Shown piece by piece: positions 34,721 to 46,769 of a DNA stretch of 64,000 nt. A model generated the notes under the pieces. It did not search any database. It worked only from the letters and a program-made list of their open reading frames with translations, and had not been told where the DNA came from. The DNA lies in contig CM037868.1 in NCBI GenBank assembly GCA_021292105.1, positions 24,998,303 to 25,062,302 of the forward strand, written 5' to 3'. This DNA is from Anadara kagoshimensis. Its lineage: Eukaryota > Mollusca > Bivalvia > Arcoida > Arcidae. Numbering within the stretch: position 1 is the stretch's first letter; each line of letters opens with the position of its first letter. The position numbers were made by a program, and so were the translations under genes.

Positions 34721-34980
34721 GCGGATCCAGGATTTTTTGAAAGGCGGGGTTGAGAACTATCCAGGATTTTTTTTAAAGGGGTGGGGGGTTGAAAATAATA
34801 TCAATGCCAAGCTGATAGCGCCGAAGGCGCGAGCTTCCAGAGACGAGGGGTCTAGAGCAGAGCCCAGATTGGGCCAAGAAAATAATAAGCTTCTCTCTTT
34901 CTTTCTCTCTCTTTTAAATTTTTCAAAGGGTGGGGGGGGGATTGCAACCCCCGCAACCCCCCCTTAAATCCGCCACTGGA
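34721..34980. mobile_element. hAT-like MITE with CAGNGGCGGAT ends
   Basis: The left end is caggggcggatccaggattt. The right end, ttaaatccgccactg, reads inward as cagtggcggatttaa. Such ends are typical of hAT or P-like MITEs. The sequence gatta is present directly outside both ends, but a clean 8-bp target duplication is not evident. The interior has G-runs and C-runs and gcgccgaaggcgcgag. No transposase. Confidence 0.75.
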
Positions 34981-35449
34981 TTATAGATATAAGAGTATCT
35001 ATACAAATGTCGCCAACGACATCAGACAGATGTAGTAAATAACCGTATAAGAAGTATATACCACGTTAAGGTATATTGTCTCAAAATGTCTATTCCGAAC
35101 GTAAGGGTTCGGAGCACATGCTAGCGCCGTATTTTTACAATACTTGTACTGTTCTCTTTTTATATGCACTTTGTATTTTATACATTTTTTGGGGTGCGAC
35201 TTATTTGTATATATTATTATTATATTTTTTCTTAAGATTTATGCACTTCTTTTTACAAAAACTAGCAGTATCACAAATGATGTTTCTAGCATCATTTTAA
35301 ATTGCGTATTCTGTAGGACATGTTTCTAATCATTAAAATTTTATACTTAACCGAAAAAAAAGAGAGAATGGTGCACGGATTTTTCATGTGTGAAAGAGAC
35401 ACAAGAAAATCAAGTACAATTAAAAAGAATGGGAAGCAAAAGAACAGAT
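34981..35449. other. Non-coding, nothing recognised
   Basis: No family or reading frame is supported; a hydrophobic 74-codon frame at 35,076-35,300 has low-complexity composition only. Confidence 0.4.
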
Positions 35450-35450
35450 T

Positions 35451-35531
35451 TAGCAAGATTCGAACCTTGACCCAGTAGCAAGCTTAACAATTATGTAGAC
35501 AACACACTTACATGCTCGGCCACCCTGGATA
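35451..35531 (-). mobile_element. tRNA-like head of a SINE (Pol III boxes A and B)
   Basis: On the minus strand the sequence reads gggtggccgagcatgtaag, a box A close to that of Leu/Ser tRNAs. About 45 bases later it reads aaggttcgaatcttg, a box B. The arms between do not form a clean tRNA variable loop and there is no matching acceptor stem, so it is called a tRNA-derived SINE head or tRNA relic. Confidence 0.6.
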
Positions 35532-36705
35532 TTGACTTTGAACGTGGTTGCAAAAAATAAACCCATCAAATAAGCTAGCCCTCACCCATGCGTAATGTTA
35601 GAACTCGGAAATCAAACATAAACAGTTATTGTTTTCAACCAATTAGACGAAATAGCCACCTGTATTCCCGTTACATAAATGTACTTTTCTATAAAAATAT
35701 TGAAAAGAAAGGTCAAACGGACAGGTCAGATTTCTTTGTGTGCATAATTCCGTTGTGTTTTTGGTAGCACCAGCCGTTACTAAACACTTTGTTCATTTAA
35801 AAAAGACGTCGTCAGCGTACCACGTGATAAATGCCTTTTAACGTTTGCTAGTGGACTTTTGCAAACGTTTACGTTAAAAATGCATTGAATCGCGACATTT
35901 TTATACCACTGCCATAGGAATCATAATGTCTTTAACTCTTTTGGTGAGACTAATTCCTAGTGTGAGAGGTTGTCAGTTTGCCTGCAAACTTTTCTAGAAC
36001 TTGCCGCCTTGTTATACCGTTCTTCAATTTGCGTGCAGACTATCGGGATGTATTTGCAAGCACTTTGGATTTCTCAAATTGCCAGGAGATGACGCCTCGA
36101 TTGCAAAATTCTTTACTTGGATATGTACACAAGACGTGCTTCAACATTTCAATTTTCTAACTATTCCAAAGTATTACAATTAAAATAAAAGGAAATATCA
36201 AAAGTTCGATATTTAATCAATAGAAATTTTCTATAATAACAAATACTGACGTGTTCAAAGGGAAATTACCCTTAGAATAATTTTAGGAATGATCTTTCAA
36301 TACTTTCGCAATAAGTGTGCAAAACAGCGTAGCGTAAAAATGAATTAATAAAAAGGAATGTACGCCCCAATCAAGAATATGGAATATCGGAACATCACAA
36401 GGTATATTTAGATTAGGTGCTGAACTGACAAGATATACATTTTAAAAATAACGATAACACCAATGTAAATTAAATTAAAAGAAGGCAGTATCTTTTCAAA
36501 ATTATGCTTTATTAAATGCTATTTATAAATTATAAATTTTCTTTTTATTTATTTAATAAGTACAGACAAAATCTTAAACACATGTAAATATATACAATGC
36601 AAATTACCCTAAATAATATGGCAAAAATAATAAAAGTAACATAAAGTAAATAAAAAATAAAAACATAAATCAGTACATCTAAATACAAACAAATAAATAA
36701 ACAAA

Positions 36706-36736
<31 letters not shown>

Positions 36737-36780
36737 AAATAAATAATATTTGACATTTTTCTAAAAGAAATAATAAATGA
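35532..36780. other. Non-coding; second TRIM 3'-flank segment of unit B
   Basis: From 35,940 the sequence matches 17,660-18,440 and 15,970-16,720 (ggagatgacgcctcgattgcaaaattctttacttgga). No gene. Confidence 0.6.
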
Positions 36781-36811
36781 ATAATTATAATAATAATAAT
36801 AAATTAATAAT

Positions 36812-36850
<39 letters not shown>
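36690..36850. repeat. AAAT and AAT microsatellites
   Basis: AAAT from about 36,690 to 36,740 and TAA triplets from 36,785 to 36,850. Confidence 0.93.
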
Positions 36851-36851
<1 letters not shown>

Positions 36852-37210
36852 GACACGGATAAAATTGTTCAATAAAAATATGTACAACGAACTTATGTAT
36901 AAAATTAAACAATTGAAAGATATAAATGATATATACAGCTTCAGTATAACCGTCAAAACATTGTTAAAGTATAGAAACAATGCTTCCCATAATAATCTCT
37001 TAAATTCGGTGCAGTGGGAGGACAAAAAATGTTATCGAACACAAAAATAACCAGCTATATCGTTTGAACGAAATAAGCGAATTGTTACAGCATTTGTACA
37101 TGTATGTAAACGGGCAAATGGATGGGGAGAATCTAACGAATTACTTTTTCATTTTGCTATTTAATGTCGCCGAAAGAATAACAAAAGCTCTAAAAATAAT
37201 TATACCTAAG

Positions 37211-37212
<2 letters not shown>

Positions 37213-37257
<45 letters not shown>
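37213..37257. repeat. GA microsatellite
   Basis: GA run with one GGA interruption; same relative place as 32,271-32,322 in the sister segment. Confidence 0.96.
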
Positions 37258-37467
37258 TCGTTCGAACGATTATTTTAATTTGGTTTTTTCACACCGACGT
37301 AATTCCATACATAATGTCTTATTTACTACTAGTCAATGATGTAAAAAAACTAATTTCTCACAAGTAAATTGATTGTGCCAGTAGAAGTTTGTTTTGGTAA
37401 AGTTGTAATGCATATACTATTTATTTATGTTAAGTTTTATTTGATGAGGGAATTCTTTTTTATACTA

Positions 37468-38698
37468 CAGTCGACTCTCGTTAATTCGAAATCGGTTGAA
37501 TCGAAATTTCGCTTAAATCGAAGTGATACAAATGGTCCCGTCAGACCGCTATGTATTTCTATGTAAATTTGTACGTTTAATTCGAAATACCGAAATTCGA
37601 AATTTTGCTTAATTCGAAGTGAATTTTCAGTCCAAATTACGAAATATAACGAAAATTCCAACGTTTAAATCGAAATCAATTTTCAGTCCAATCTAATACG
37701 AAATATAATGAAAATCTAAAGTTTTAATCGAAATATACTTTCCTTGTTTATACTTTTGAAAGTTTATACAACAAGCGGCAAAAAAAAAAAAAAAATACAC
37801 AAAAATATTCTATCGTAAACTTGAACAATACCTGAAATAATTACTCCATCTCTTATTTAGTAACATAATGATGGCTTACTCGGAAGATTCATTTCCGACT
37901 AAAAATACCCATAAAAAGAAAGTCGGCATCTCGTGCTATTTTCATGATTTTCAATTTGTACCCCACATACCGGTCATTAGTAAAATGTCAGTCGGTAAGA
38001 GGAGAAATTTCATTGGTTTAAACTTAAAGAGTGGGCAGTCTTCTATTCCACAAAATACCCAAAGCTAATCGACACGCCAAAACTTCTTTGATCTATCAAG
38101 GCCAATTGTTTACACCATTCAGGATTAGGATTAGGGATGAAGAAATTACGATGATGCACAAAATTTAATGAATTTTGACAGGAGTTACTAGTATAGCTAT
38201 ATGTAGATCGGTAGTAGGGCAAAGGTGTAAATTGTTAAAAAATCTTGATAAAACAATTCTTCAATTGAGAATCGTTAGAGCTGAGGAAACTTTAATGGAA
38301 CCTTGTAAGTTACGGTGAAGTTTTTTCAAGACTTTTTTTTGCCTCGCCATAATCCGTTTTTAACGGAAAATCTCAATGGAATCTTGTAAACTACGGTGCA
38401 TTTTCCGAATTACTTATTTAGTGCTTACAGAACGTGGTCAAACTTTAGTTTGCATATTTATTGTTAAGCTTTACATTAACATAGAAAAATTCAAAATGAT
38501 TTTTAATCGTAAGCGATACACCATAATATGTAACAGCATACACGTGACATCAATGGAGGAGTGATTTACTATTAGAGTTATCTCCCTTTATCATCGTTCT
38601 GAAGTGTCCGTCGGCGATCAAAACGGTTAATTCGAAATTCGGATAAATCGAAATTTTTCATCCGATCCCTTCAATTTCGAATTAACGAGAGTCGACTT
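37468..38698. mobile_element. Non-autonomous pogo/Tc1-like element with 25-bp TIRs
   Basis: The left end is cagtcgactctcgttaattc followed by gaaat. The right end is its reverse complement with one change at the last base. TA precedes the left end at 37,466-37,467; the right TA has decayed. The 1,231-bp body has repeated ttcgaaat/aatcgaaat motifs, a near-duplicated block (tcagtccaaattacgaaata, tcagtccaatctaatacgaa), and a 37,960-38,130 stretch shared with 10,340-10,530. No transposase frame is seen. Confidence 0.85.
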
Positions 38699-39136
38699 CA
38701 CATTTTTTCCCTTCAAATTTTTACTTATTATAACTCATTTATACTCTTTGCAAAAAATTTGTTAAACTTATACAATAATAAAACAAATTATAATAATTAT
38801 ATATTTCTAATCTTCAAGCATTAAGAATATAATAATAATTTGGTTAAAAAATTACATGACATTAAACTAAAATTATAATATGAAAAATAATTTTTAAATA
38901 AGTTGATTGAAGTAGTGGACTTTATAGACAGGTTGAGATGTCATTTGGGACTAAAAGGGTGAACTCTATTCACATTAGACAGGTGGACTTTATATACAGG
39001 GTCATTATATAGGAAAATCTATTGGGGATACTTCAGACTGGTTGCTATAGACAGGTGAATTTTATACAGAGGTGGACTCTATAGCAGGTTGTACTGAATA
39101 TGTTATGGGTAACGTTACGTTTGTCATTTCATTCTT
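38699..39136. other. 3' flank of TRIM copy 2
   Basis: Includes a degenerate stretch (38,927-39,097) of repeated ggactttatagacaggt-like phrases related to the TACAGTC MITE family. No AATAAA is seen at a convincing distance from the stop. Confidence 0.55.
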
Positions 39137-41149
39137 TTACTTTAAAGAATAAACTGATACTGTTTTGTCTGAATGAGTAAGTATAAGCTTTTTTGTATTT
39201 GTGTTACAATCTATGGCAAAGGGATATTCTATCCCGGATTCTTTTGTAAGTAAAATCTTAATCAGGTCCCCATCGGGTGAAATTTGGTGAACATTATGTG
39301 ACGAATTGCCAGCCACGTATATCACACCTTCATCATCACATGTTATACCGTATGGACATTTTAGATCTTTATGTTTGTATGTAAATACTTCTGAACCATC
39401 AAGATCAATACAATGAACTGAATCAGAATAATAGTTACAATAGCACACTCTTGTGTCAGCTACAAAACATAAGTACCGTTGATATTCCGTGTTCTGCGTT
39501 TTAATATCTCTGATTATGGATCCAGTTTTGTCCATTACAAGTATTTTATCTGCACAAACAGCAACAAGTTTTTCTCCATCTGATGTTACTCCACATACTA
39601 CAATATCCGGGTTCTTCATGATGTTATTTTGTATGATATTTCCCGTGATTATATCTATAACAGCTATACCATTAGGCAGATTATACGACACAGCAGCTTC
39701 TTGATCACCGATCATTGTAACATCACGTGGATCACCTGGCAGATTTATTTCTTGTTTCAGATTCCCTGTACGATCAAAGATAAGTAGAAGTTTACTCTTT
39801 GCATTCGTTAGTAGTATTCGTCCGTCGTTAAGTATCTTTGCACCATGGATTGTCCATGCTGGAAATTTCTCTGGATTGAAGCTTAATATATGTTGTGCAT
39901 TGTAGTGTTTGGTGGGCTTGTGACCACTACTTGGTAATTTCTGTAATGGCTGAAGTGTAAGTTGTACCGTTGTACCAATGGTATTATTGACATTTCCAAG
40001 GGAGGTAACACGTTTGGTTAAATTTACCAATTCCGGTGCCAGATCAATTTCGTACCGTCTCATCTTTGCTTCAGCTGTTAGTTGCTTTACCAGTTCCATC
40101 GCTTCCTTTAACTTCTTCTCAATTATTTGCTTTTCAGTAAATACATTTTCGTCTGATGAATGGGTAACTGATAGAGAAAGTAGTTCCCTACAATTGGTTA
40201 CTATCGCTCTATGGTTACTGCAAACTTCTATTTTATCTTCAATCTCTCTTTTGATCTTGGCATGGTTCTCATCAAACATCTGCTGGAAATCTTTCTCTAA
40301 TTTCTCCAGGTGAGCAACGATTTCATTCCGTAGTGACCGTATTTTCTCGATAACCTCGCCTCTTTCTTTTTCTATCTCTCTACAGTTACGATATCTCTCG
40401 TCAAGGAAGTCATTTGCAATAACAATTATGTCTTGGATTGTTTCCATGAGGTCTGATGCACTTTGCTCCTGATCTTTAGATACCTTTTCAATCGTTGCCA
40501 CGTGTTTGCAATTCCTGTGGTAATTAGTTAAACACGAGGAGCAGAAGGTTGTCTGATGATCATGGCAAAAAATTTCGATAATCTTCCCTTTGTGTTCTGG
40601 ACAATGTATTTCAAAATGTAGTTTTGCAAAAAATTTCGATAATCTTCCCTTTGTGTTCTGGACAATGTATTTCAAAATGTAGTTTTGCGTTTAAGTTTGC
40701 TACATCTTCAATGCGGATTAATTCGTGCGATTTCAAAGTTTTATTTTTCTTGTGTACTTTGGAACACTCATTACACAATCCTTCACTGCATTCGTCACAC
40801 CATACTTCAGCTAGGTTTTTTGTCCCTTTTGAAGACACCAGGCACAATTTTCCTCTCCGAGTTTGATTCTCTTCCTCTGGATTATTGCTTGAAGCAAGTT
40901 ATTAGTTGGAAGGCTATTAACATACAACGACGGCGTGGTCTTATCTGGAAGTTGGATTACGGTTTTACATACCGGGCACTGGGAATGGTTATGACGTTCA
41001 TCAACAATCTGGGTCGCTATTGCTTTCTCTATATGTTGACATAAACAGGATTGACAGAAATTATGAAGACATGCTAACCTTTTTGGAACATCCAGAGTCT
41101 TTGAACAAATGCCGCATTTAAAAATATCTGTTTGTGGGTTTTCGGCCAT
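39137..41149 (-). pseudogene. TRIM family (RING/B-box/coiled-coil/NHL-like), copy 2, frameshifted
   Basis: The better-preserved TRIM E3 ligase copy. The first 112 codons hold a complete C3HC4 RING: C12-x2-C15-x11-C27-x-H29-x2-C32-x2-C35-x22-C58-x2-C61. After a shift come B-box 1 (VWCDECSEGLCNECSK) and B-box 2 (HCPEHKGKIIEIFCHDHQ). A coiled coil (EIEKERGEVIEKIRSLRNEI and on) and a C-terminal propeller (CPYGITCDDEGVIYVAG, ending VSVYSLK) follow in one open frame from 40,675 to 39,137. Two lesions break it: a 2-bp insertion near 40,852, leading to a stop at 40,811, and a 61-bp tandem duplication at 40,565-40,686. The net change is +63, so the C-terminal frame equals the RING frame. NHL-type propellers usually bind RNA or protein; the substrate is unknown. 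Confidence 0.92.
40565..40686. repeat. 61-bp tandem duplication inside TRIM copy 2
   Basis: The sequence from gcaaaaaatttcgataatct to gtagtttt occurs twice, starting at 40,565 and 40,626. Copy 1 has it once (about 20,925-20,985). It duplicates part of B-box 2 and shifts the frame by one. Confidence 0.97.
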
Positions 41150-41422
41150 CTTGGTCTTTTTAAAACTGAGGTTCTACGAAATGTTTTAGTCTAGGTGTTT
41201 GCTGTTCGTTTTTGTGGAATCTGAAAAATAGTAATACCGGTTGATAAACAATACATGAAATGCATGGCTTGAGCGGACATGGAATGTAGATGTAGCCGTA
41301 TATATTCTAATATAGATATAATTTTCCTATTGTGTTTTTTATGTAACAAATGTAGATTATAAATTACTATTGCTATGAAATATGGAAAAAACTGTGTTCA
41401 CGAGGGTAACCTTTGAACCAAA
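41150..41422. other. 5' flank of TRIM copy 2
   Basis: Little similarity to the 5' flank of copy 1 beyond the first bases before the ATG. No promoter element can be defended. Confidence 0.45.
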
Positions 41423-41601
41423 TACAGACAAACATGCCTTAAAGGACACTTCTATATAAGGCCCACCTGCTTATAAAGGCCTGTAGAATTGTATCCCAAT
41501 TGTTATTTTTAAATTTTTTGATCCTGCATATAAAGTGCATCTGCATATAAAGACCACTTTCCTGGTTGTCTTTGATGGCCTTTTAGACAGACTTGACTGT
41601 A
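41423..41601. mobile_element. MITE-like TIR element (TACAGTC family), copy 2
   Basis: Starts tacagacaaacatgcctta, ends agacagacttgactgtaa. The interior has tctatataaggcccacctgc and gtagaattgtatcccaattg as in other copies. Confidence 0.8.
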
Positions 41602-42139
41602 ACACTAATGTTTTTAAACTATTTATATGATCGATATTTGTCGTCTGATATTTCTGAAATGAATAACATATGGAATCACATGTAAACATCTCAGAATGAG
41701 GGTCAATATAAAGTTAATGTTAATCTTAATGTTATAAAAATGTATTTACAAATATAAATGGAAAAATAAAATATTTAAATTAACTAAGATTATTTGATTC
41801 AAAACAAAACTAGCGTCAGAAACACAAACTCTGATGATGCTGAATAAAGTTCAATTTAACAGTTGTCTTGAAACTCTGGCCCTGCAAACTTTGGTTGGAC
41901 ACATGTTTTTGTTATTTCTATTTTTCTATGTATGTTAATGCAAAAACTAAGTAAAAAGTAAATCACATACGCCTGTAATAGTGGTGTTATTTTCTGTTGG
42001 ATAGTTTTAACATATAGAATTAAAGCAATTCGTTGTTAGATAGAAATAGTTAAAGTTGATTTTATTGTTAGTTTTGGTATCGCACATACTTATTTTGAAA
42101 TGAGGTTCGTATAAACACGTAATTTGCATTAACTTCTTT
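41602..42139. other. Non-coding; start of third duplication pair at 41,951
   Basis: From 41,951 the sequence aligns with positions 1-195 (gttagatagaaata, ggttcgta). No gene. Confidence 0.6.
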
Positions 42140-42375
42140 GAAAAACAAATTAATAAAACAAAGCATACCAATCCATACACAAAATAATAATCCGTAAACT
42201 AAGTAAAATTTTTGAAAGACATAAAGTTGCATTAGGAAATGAGACTGTTTGCTCAGGGAGGATAAGCACCTCTAATTTCTATAGCATGCATGAACATGAA
42301 ACGAACATGGAAGTATGAAAGGTCAAATATTCCTAGGATAATTTTGACAACAGAAATATTTGTTAAGAACTAGAC
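42140..42375 (-). mobile_element. Penelope-like retroelement 3' fragment
   Basis: Orthologous to the fragment at 195-440: acaaagcataccaatcc, gaaatgagactgtttgctc, catggaagtatgaaagg. Confidence 0.62.
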
Positions 42376-42434
42376 AAGGTTCTTATAAAAAGATATTTTG
42401 ATAACATTAAATCTAATCGATTTTATATTATTTT

Positions 42435-44955
42435 TAAGCAGCAACCTTTTTTTTATGAGATTTTATTTAGTACTTGACCAGGCTTTTAGTACAATACCCC
42501 TACATCCCACCTGGTCCAGGGTAACGGGGTTTTAAATAATTTTCTATGTATATATTCAGCAATATTATGTAATAAATAATATAACATTTTAATAGCGACA
42601 AATAAATATTAATAACATTATTACGACAAACATGCATGTTAATATGAAATATATATTACATTATTTATTTTGCTGCAGAATGCAATCGTATATATATCAC
42701 ACATTTGTTAAACAATATATTTTACATGTAAATATTACATTGAACAAAAAAAATATAATAGTATTGTACAACTATATAAACACATATATTACCTTATAGA
42801 ACATCGCTTATGCGTTTTAAAATATCGTAATTAATATAACTATGAGATTTCATTGATACATGATAAAAATCTCGTAAAGAATATTTAAGATGTATTTTAA
42901 TGTTCTTTTCTAGTTCAGTAATATTTTCAATTCTGCAAAACATTTTGTATTTATAAATTCGATAGGCGATATAAGATATAACATTGTTTAAAATTTCAGT
43001 TTTCTTATTTCTTTCCAAATAAAATCCTAATACTATATGTTTCCATCTAATATTGCAATTTATAATACCGCCTATAATATTCCAAATTTTTCTGACATTT
43101 TGGCAATTGAATATTAAATGCTCACTGTCTTCTACCGTGCCATGGCAAAGAGACAACTCTTTTCAGAATTTTTTTTCCATTTACTCACTTCTTTTCTATT
43201 ACTTAATAAATTATGTAAAAGTTTATAGTTGAATTCAGCTACATTTTTGTCTAGAATCTTTTTAATTTTGCTTTTATAGATTCTTTCCCTATGAGATTCT
43301 ATTTCAATGTTGAAAAGTAATGACCATTTTTTTGTAGATAAGGAGCTTGAAATTTTTTCTTGAGAAAAATATCGTAAGAGAAACTACATTTTAATTCATT
43401 TACATCTTTGATAGTGTTTTCCGAAAACTTATATATGGTAGATTTTTTTTATATTAATGTATTTTGTTCTGGAACAATCAAATTTTTCACTAAAAGATCT
43501 AAAAACATATTTCAAAATTTTATATTCGCATAACCAATTTCCTTTGTTTAAGATAATGTCACTAAAACAGCTAATATCTTTGAATGAACCATCATCATTG
43601 TATAAATCTTTAACATAAAAGATTTTACTTTTCATCCATTCTTGAAAACATAAAGGTTTTTCTTTATAAACAAACAACTTATTAAGCCAGATATTTTGCG
43701 ACAAAAATGTATCACAACTTAAGTTATTAAAACATACATTTTCGTTACACTTGTTAAAGGCACAAAAAACTTCTTTATAAAACTGGGGTAATCTTGGAAT
43801 GAATTCATAGAATTTTGTTTCTGATAAGTTGGAGTTCAATAAATAGTCAAAATCTAGTCCTATCTGATTACAAATATCATCAACAAATTTGTGAGTAAAT
43901 AATTCAGGTGATAACAAACGAGATACCCAAGATGCTTTAATACATTTAAATTTTGATTCTATGTCCACAATACCGATGCCCCCATCTTCAATTTTGCCTA
44001 TAAGAGTATTTCTTTTTATTCGATCTGTTGAATCCCAAATAAATTTATATATACCTTTGTTAATTTCCTTTATCAAATTATCATTAGGAATAGGAAGAAT
44101 AGTAGCTGTATATATTAATTTAGAAATGCCAAGAGTATTAACAATGCAACATTTGCCAAATAAAGTGAGTTTTCGTTTCTTCCAAGACTCAAACAACTTT
44201 TGCATATCACTGACAGTTTTTGTCCAATTTTTATTAAAGCACATTTCTTTATCGTGGCCGATATATATACCTAGGTATCTTACTGCTTTGTTTGTGCATG
44301 TTATGCCAAATAATGCATTGTATCTGTCTTTTAAAGTACCTAGCAAAATTGCTTCAGTTTTTGTTTTATTTAATTGTGTGCCAGCATAACTACTAAAAGT
44401 ATCTATTTCTTTTAAAGCATGCCTCATAGATTCTTCATCATGTAATGGCAAAACACAGTCATCTGCATGTTGCGCAATTTTCATTTCAGATTTATTTAAG
44501 TTAAAGCCGCTGATGTTATTATTACTTCTTAATTTAATGGCTAATATTTCTATGACAAAAATAAAAAGTAATGCAGAAATAGGACAGCCTTGTCTAATGC
44601 CTTTGGACATTTCACATGTTTGAAATAACCAGCCGTTGTTTTTCAGTCTAAAGATTGGTTTGGTATAAAAAATATTTACCCATCTAATAAAGTTTCACCC
44701 AAAATTAATAATTTTAAAGTTTCAAATAAAAAGTTCCATTCTACAGAGTCGAAAGCTTTGTAAAAATCTAAAAATAATAAATACCTTGTGATTATTTTGT
44801 TCACAATACTCAAAAATGTCTAGGATAGCCCTAGCATTTACTCCCAAAAATCTACCCTTTATGTACCCCGACTGACTTTTATCAATGAGTTTGTCAATAA
44901 CTTTTTGAAGTCTTTTTGCAAAAACAAAAGCGAGAATTTTATAAGCAGCAACCTT
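42435..44955 (-). mobile_element. 5'-truncated L1/Tx1-like LINE with 14-bp target duplication
   Basis: The sequence taagcagcaacctt lies at both ends (42,435-42,448 and 44,942-44,955). The insert is 42,449-44,941, minus strand. An eight-base A tail (T on the plus strand) adjoins the lower flank, as expected for target-primed insertion. The paralogous region (about 440-480) has no insert. Only the distal half of ORF2 is present. Confidence 0.88.
42794..44938 (-). pseudogene. LINE ORF2 fragment: reverse transcriptase and C-terminal Cys/His motif
   Basis: This would reverse-transcribe the element RNA. From 44,938 downward on the minus strand come ILAFVFAKRLQKVIDKLI and SQSGYIKGRF, then, after a shift, LDFYKAFDSVEWNFLFETLK (catalytic motif A). 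The longest open part (44,610-43,429) has GIRQGCPISALLFIFVIEIL, the QHADDCVLPL active site (usually YADD), a WKKRKLTLFGKCCIVN block, and IYKFIWDSTDRIKRN. Two more shifts lead to KKWSLLFNIEI, FNYKLLHNLL and CHGTVEDSEHLIFNC, a C-terminal Cys/His motif. Block order and wording fit the L1/Tx1 group. The endonuclease and ORF1 are absent. At least three frameshifts make it inactive. Confidence 0.9.
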
Positions 44956-46300
44956 GGTTGTTTAAAGTTTCCGATTTTTGAAAGAGTTCTACCTTAGTAT
45001 AAATATTATAAACATTTTTTACAATTATTACACCTATTACGACTTTTAAATTACACATGATTTGTCAGTCCAATTCTACCATAGCGTAAATATTATAAAA
45101 CATTTTTACAATAACTACATCTATCGTGAATTCAAATATCAAGGATGTTTTATTTATAAAGTAACCGGATAATCTAATATGTATGCTATTTTAAAACTTT
45201 TTTAGTATTTCATTAAATATAAATTCGTTTAGAGCAATTTATATGCATATGAGAGTAAAAAATATGACGTAATTCAACTCTTTTTTTTCAATGTTAAATT
45301 CGAGCATGACAAAAGTAATTACCTACTGAAAAGTAAAATATATACATAAAACATATATTTATCTTTTATATACCATATAAAACTTACTTATAAATATAAT
45401 ATAAAACTAGCGAAATATATTTTAAAAATTATTTTTTTTGTGCATTTTAAATTATTTCCTTATTTAAAGGCCTCCTCAATTTAACGATTATATGTTTTAT
45501 CTGCTACCTGTATACAAACAATGAGGACGACAAGTAGACCTACCTATGAGATAAACGTATAGTATATCTATATTATTGTCAGTGGAAAACTTAAATAAGT
45601 ATTTTGTTGGTTTATTATGTAACAAGAGCAAAAAACCAATAAAAATGAAACAGAGAATATAGAGAATTTTTTTCTATTTCAAGGCCTATTCGTAATATCT
45701 CTATCTACAATTTGTATGTATGTAACTTTGATAAAGGGAAGCTATTTTTATTGAATATTCATTTCATGCCACAAGTTTTATAATTCTACTGTCAATTTTT
45801 AAATTTTGATGGTTATTAAAATAATTTTAGAATTTAAAGACCCCAACTTAGCCATTGTATCTATTTAGTGAGACAAAGAATGTGTTTCTTATTGGAGTCT
45901 TCTCTGTGATATCTCTATTTAAACTTTGATTGTATGCAACCTTGCTATCTAAAACAAGCAAGATAGTTTTATTTAGTGTAAATATTATAATACAGTATTT
46001 TTAAATTTTACTGTCATTTTTATATGGTGATGATCATTATAATTATTTCCTAATTTAAAGACCTCAATTTAGGCTATCTTATCCATTTTCTGGCTATAAA
46101 AAATAAAATAAAGAATTTCTTTTCCCCTTTGAGACCTCTAGGTAATGTTACGAGTATGTTACTTAGAAATCGAACCAGGAAGTTTATTTTTATTCAAAGT
46201 TAATTTATATTATTTTCATTATTTTTTAAGAAGTAAACTGTCTTTATACTATAATGATTATAAATTGATATTTATTACAATTATAACATGGAAAGAAATC
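44956..46300. repeat. Third duplication pair: degenerate 220-bp repeats
   Basis: Positions 45,460-46,260 contain several units like those at 480-1,180 (ttattggagtcttctctgtg, ctttgattgtatgcaacctt, gatcattataattatttcct). At 45,000-45,120 an approximately 80-bp block with taaatattataaa...cattttt is present twice. No gene. Confidence 0.65.
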
Positions 46301-46401
46301 GTTTAATCCGCAGTTCATTATTCATTATAATTATACTATACAAAACGAAAGTGTTTTTTTCGATCGTCTTCCTTAATATTAATTCACACCTTTAAAGAGA
46401 G

Positions 46402-46403
<2 letters not shown>

Positions 46404-46456
<53 letters not shown>
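46404..46456. repeat. CA/GA microsatellite
   Basis: A short acacacac run leading into about 23 GA units. Confidence 0.96.
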
Positions 46457-46459
<3 letters not shown>

Positions 46460-46769
46460 AATTTAGAAAGATGAGTTAGTTTTTAAAAAAGTATATCTAT
46501 GACCTACCCATATTCACAGTGCATGTGTGTGTCAAGTTCCAACTTATCTAAGGGTAATAATAATACCTGAAGTGGAAATGAATCGGAACTTAAATCAGAT
46601 CCGAACGTTTTATGAAGCATATCCTAAATATTTGTACTTAGGTCCTATTGGTTCGTAACAATAATGTCAATTGATTTTTATGAAACGTTCTTTGATTTAT
46701 ACTAAACAATCACCATGCAGAGACGCACAGATTCGTATTACAATATTTCGCTTGAGTTGATTTGAGTTG

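Larger units (their letters stand above)
21720..41160. repeat. Segmental duplication unit B
   Basis: Collinear with unit A as itemised there. It differs by the inserted Penelope-like copies, the mariner, the loss of most of the 41-bp minisatellite, and about 3.6 kb of extra sequence (32,270-35,900) between the two TRIM 3'-flank segments. It ends with TRIM copy 2. Confidence 0.85.

Noticed and set aside
35451..35531. A functional tRNA gene
   Set aside because: Boxes A and B are present but no acceptor stem or clean cloverleaf could be drawn; a SINE head is more likely.
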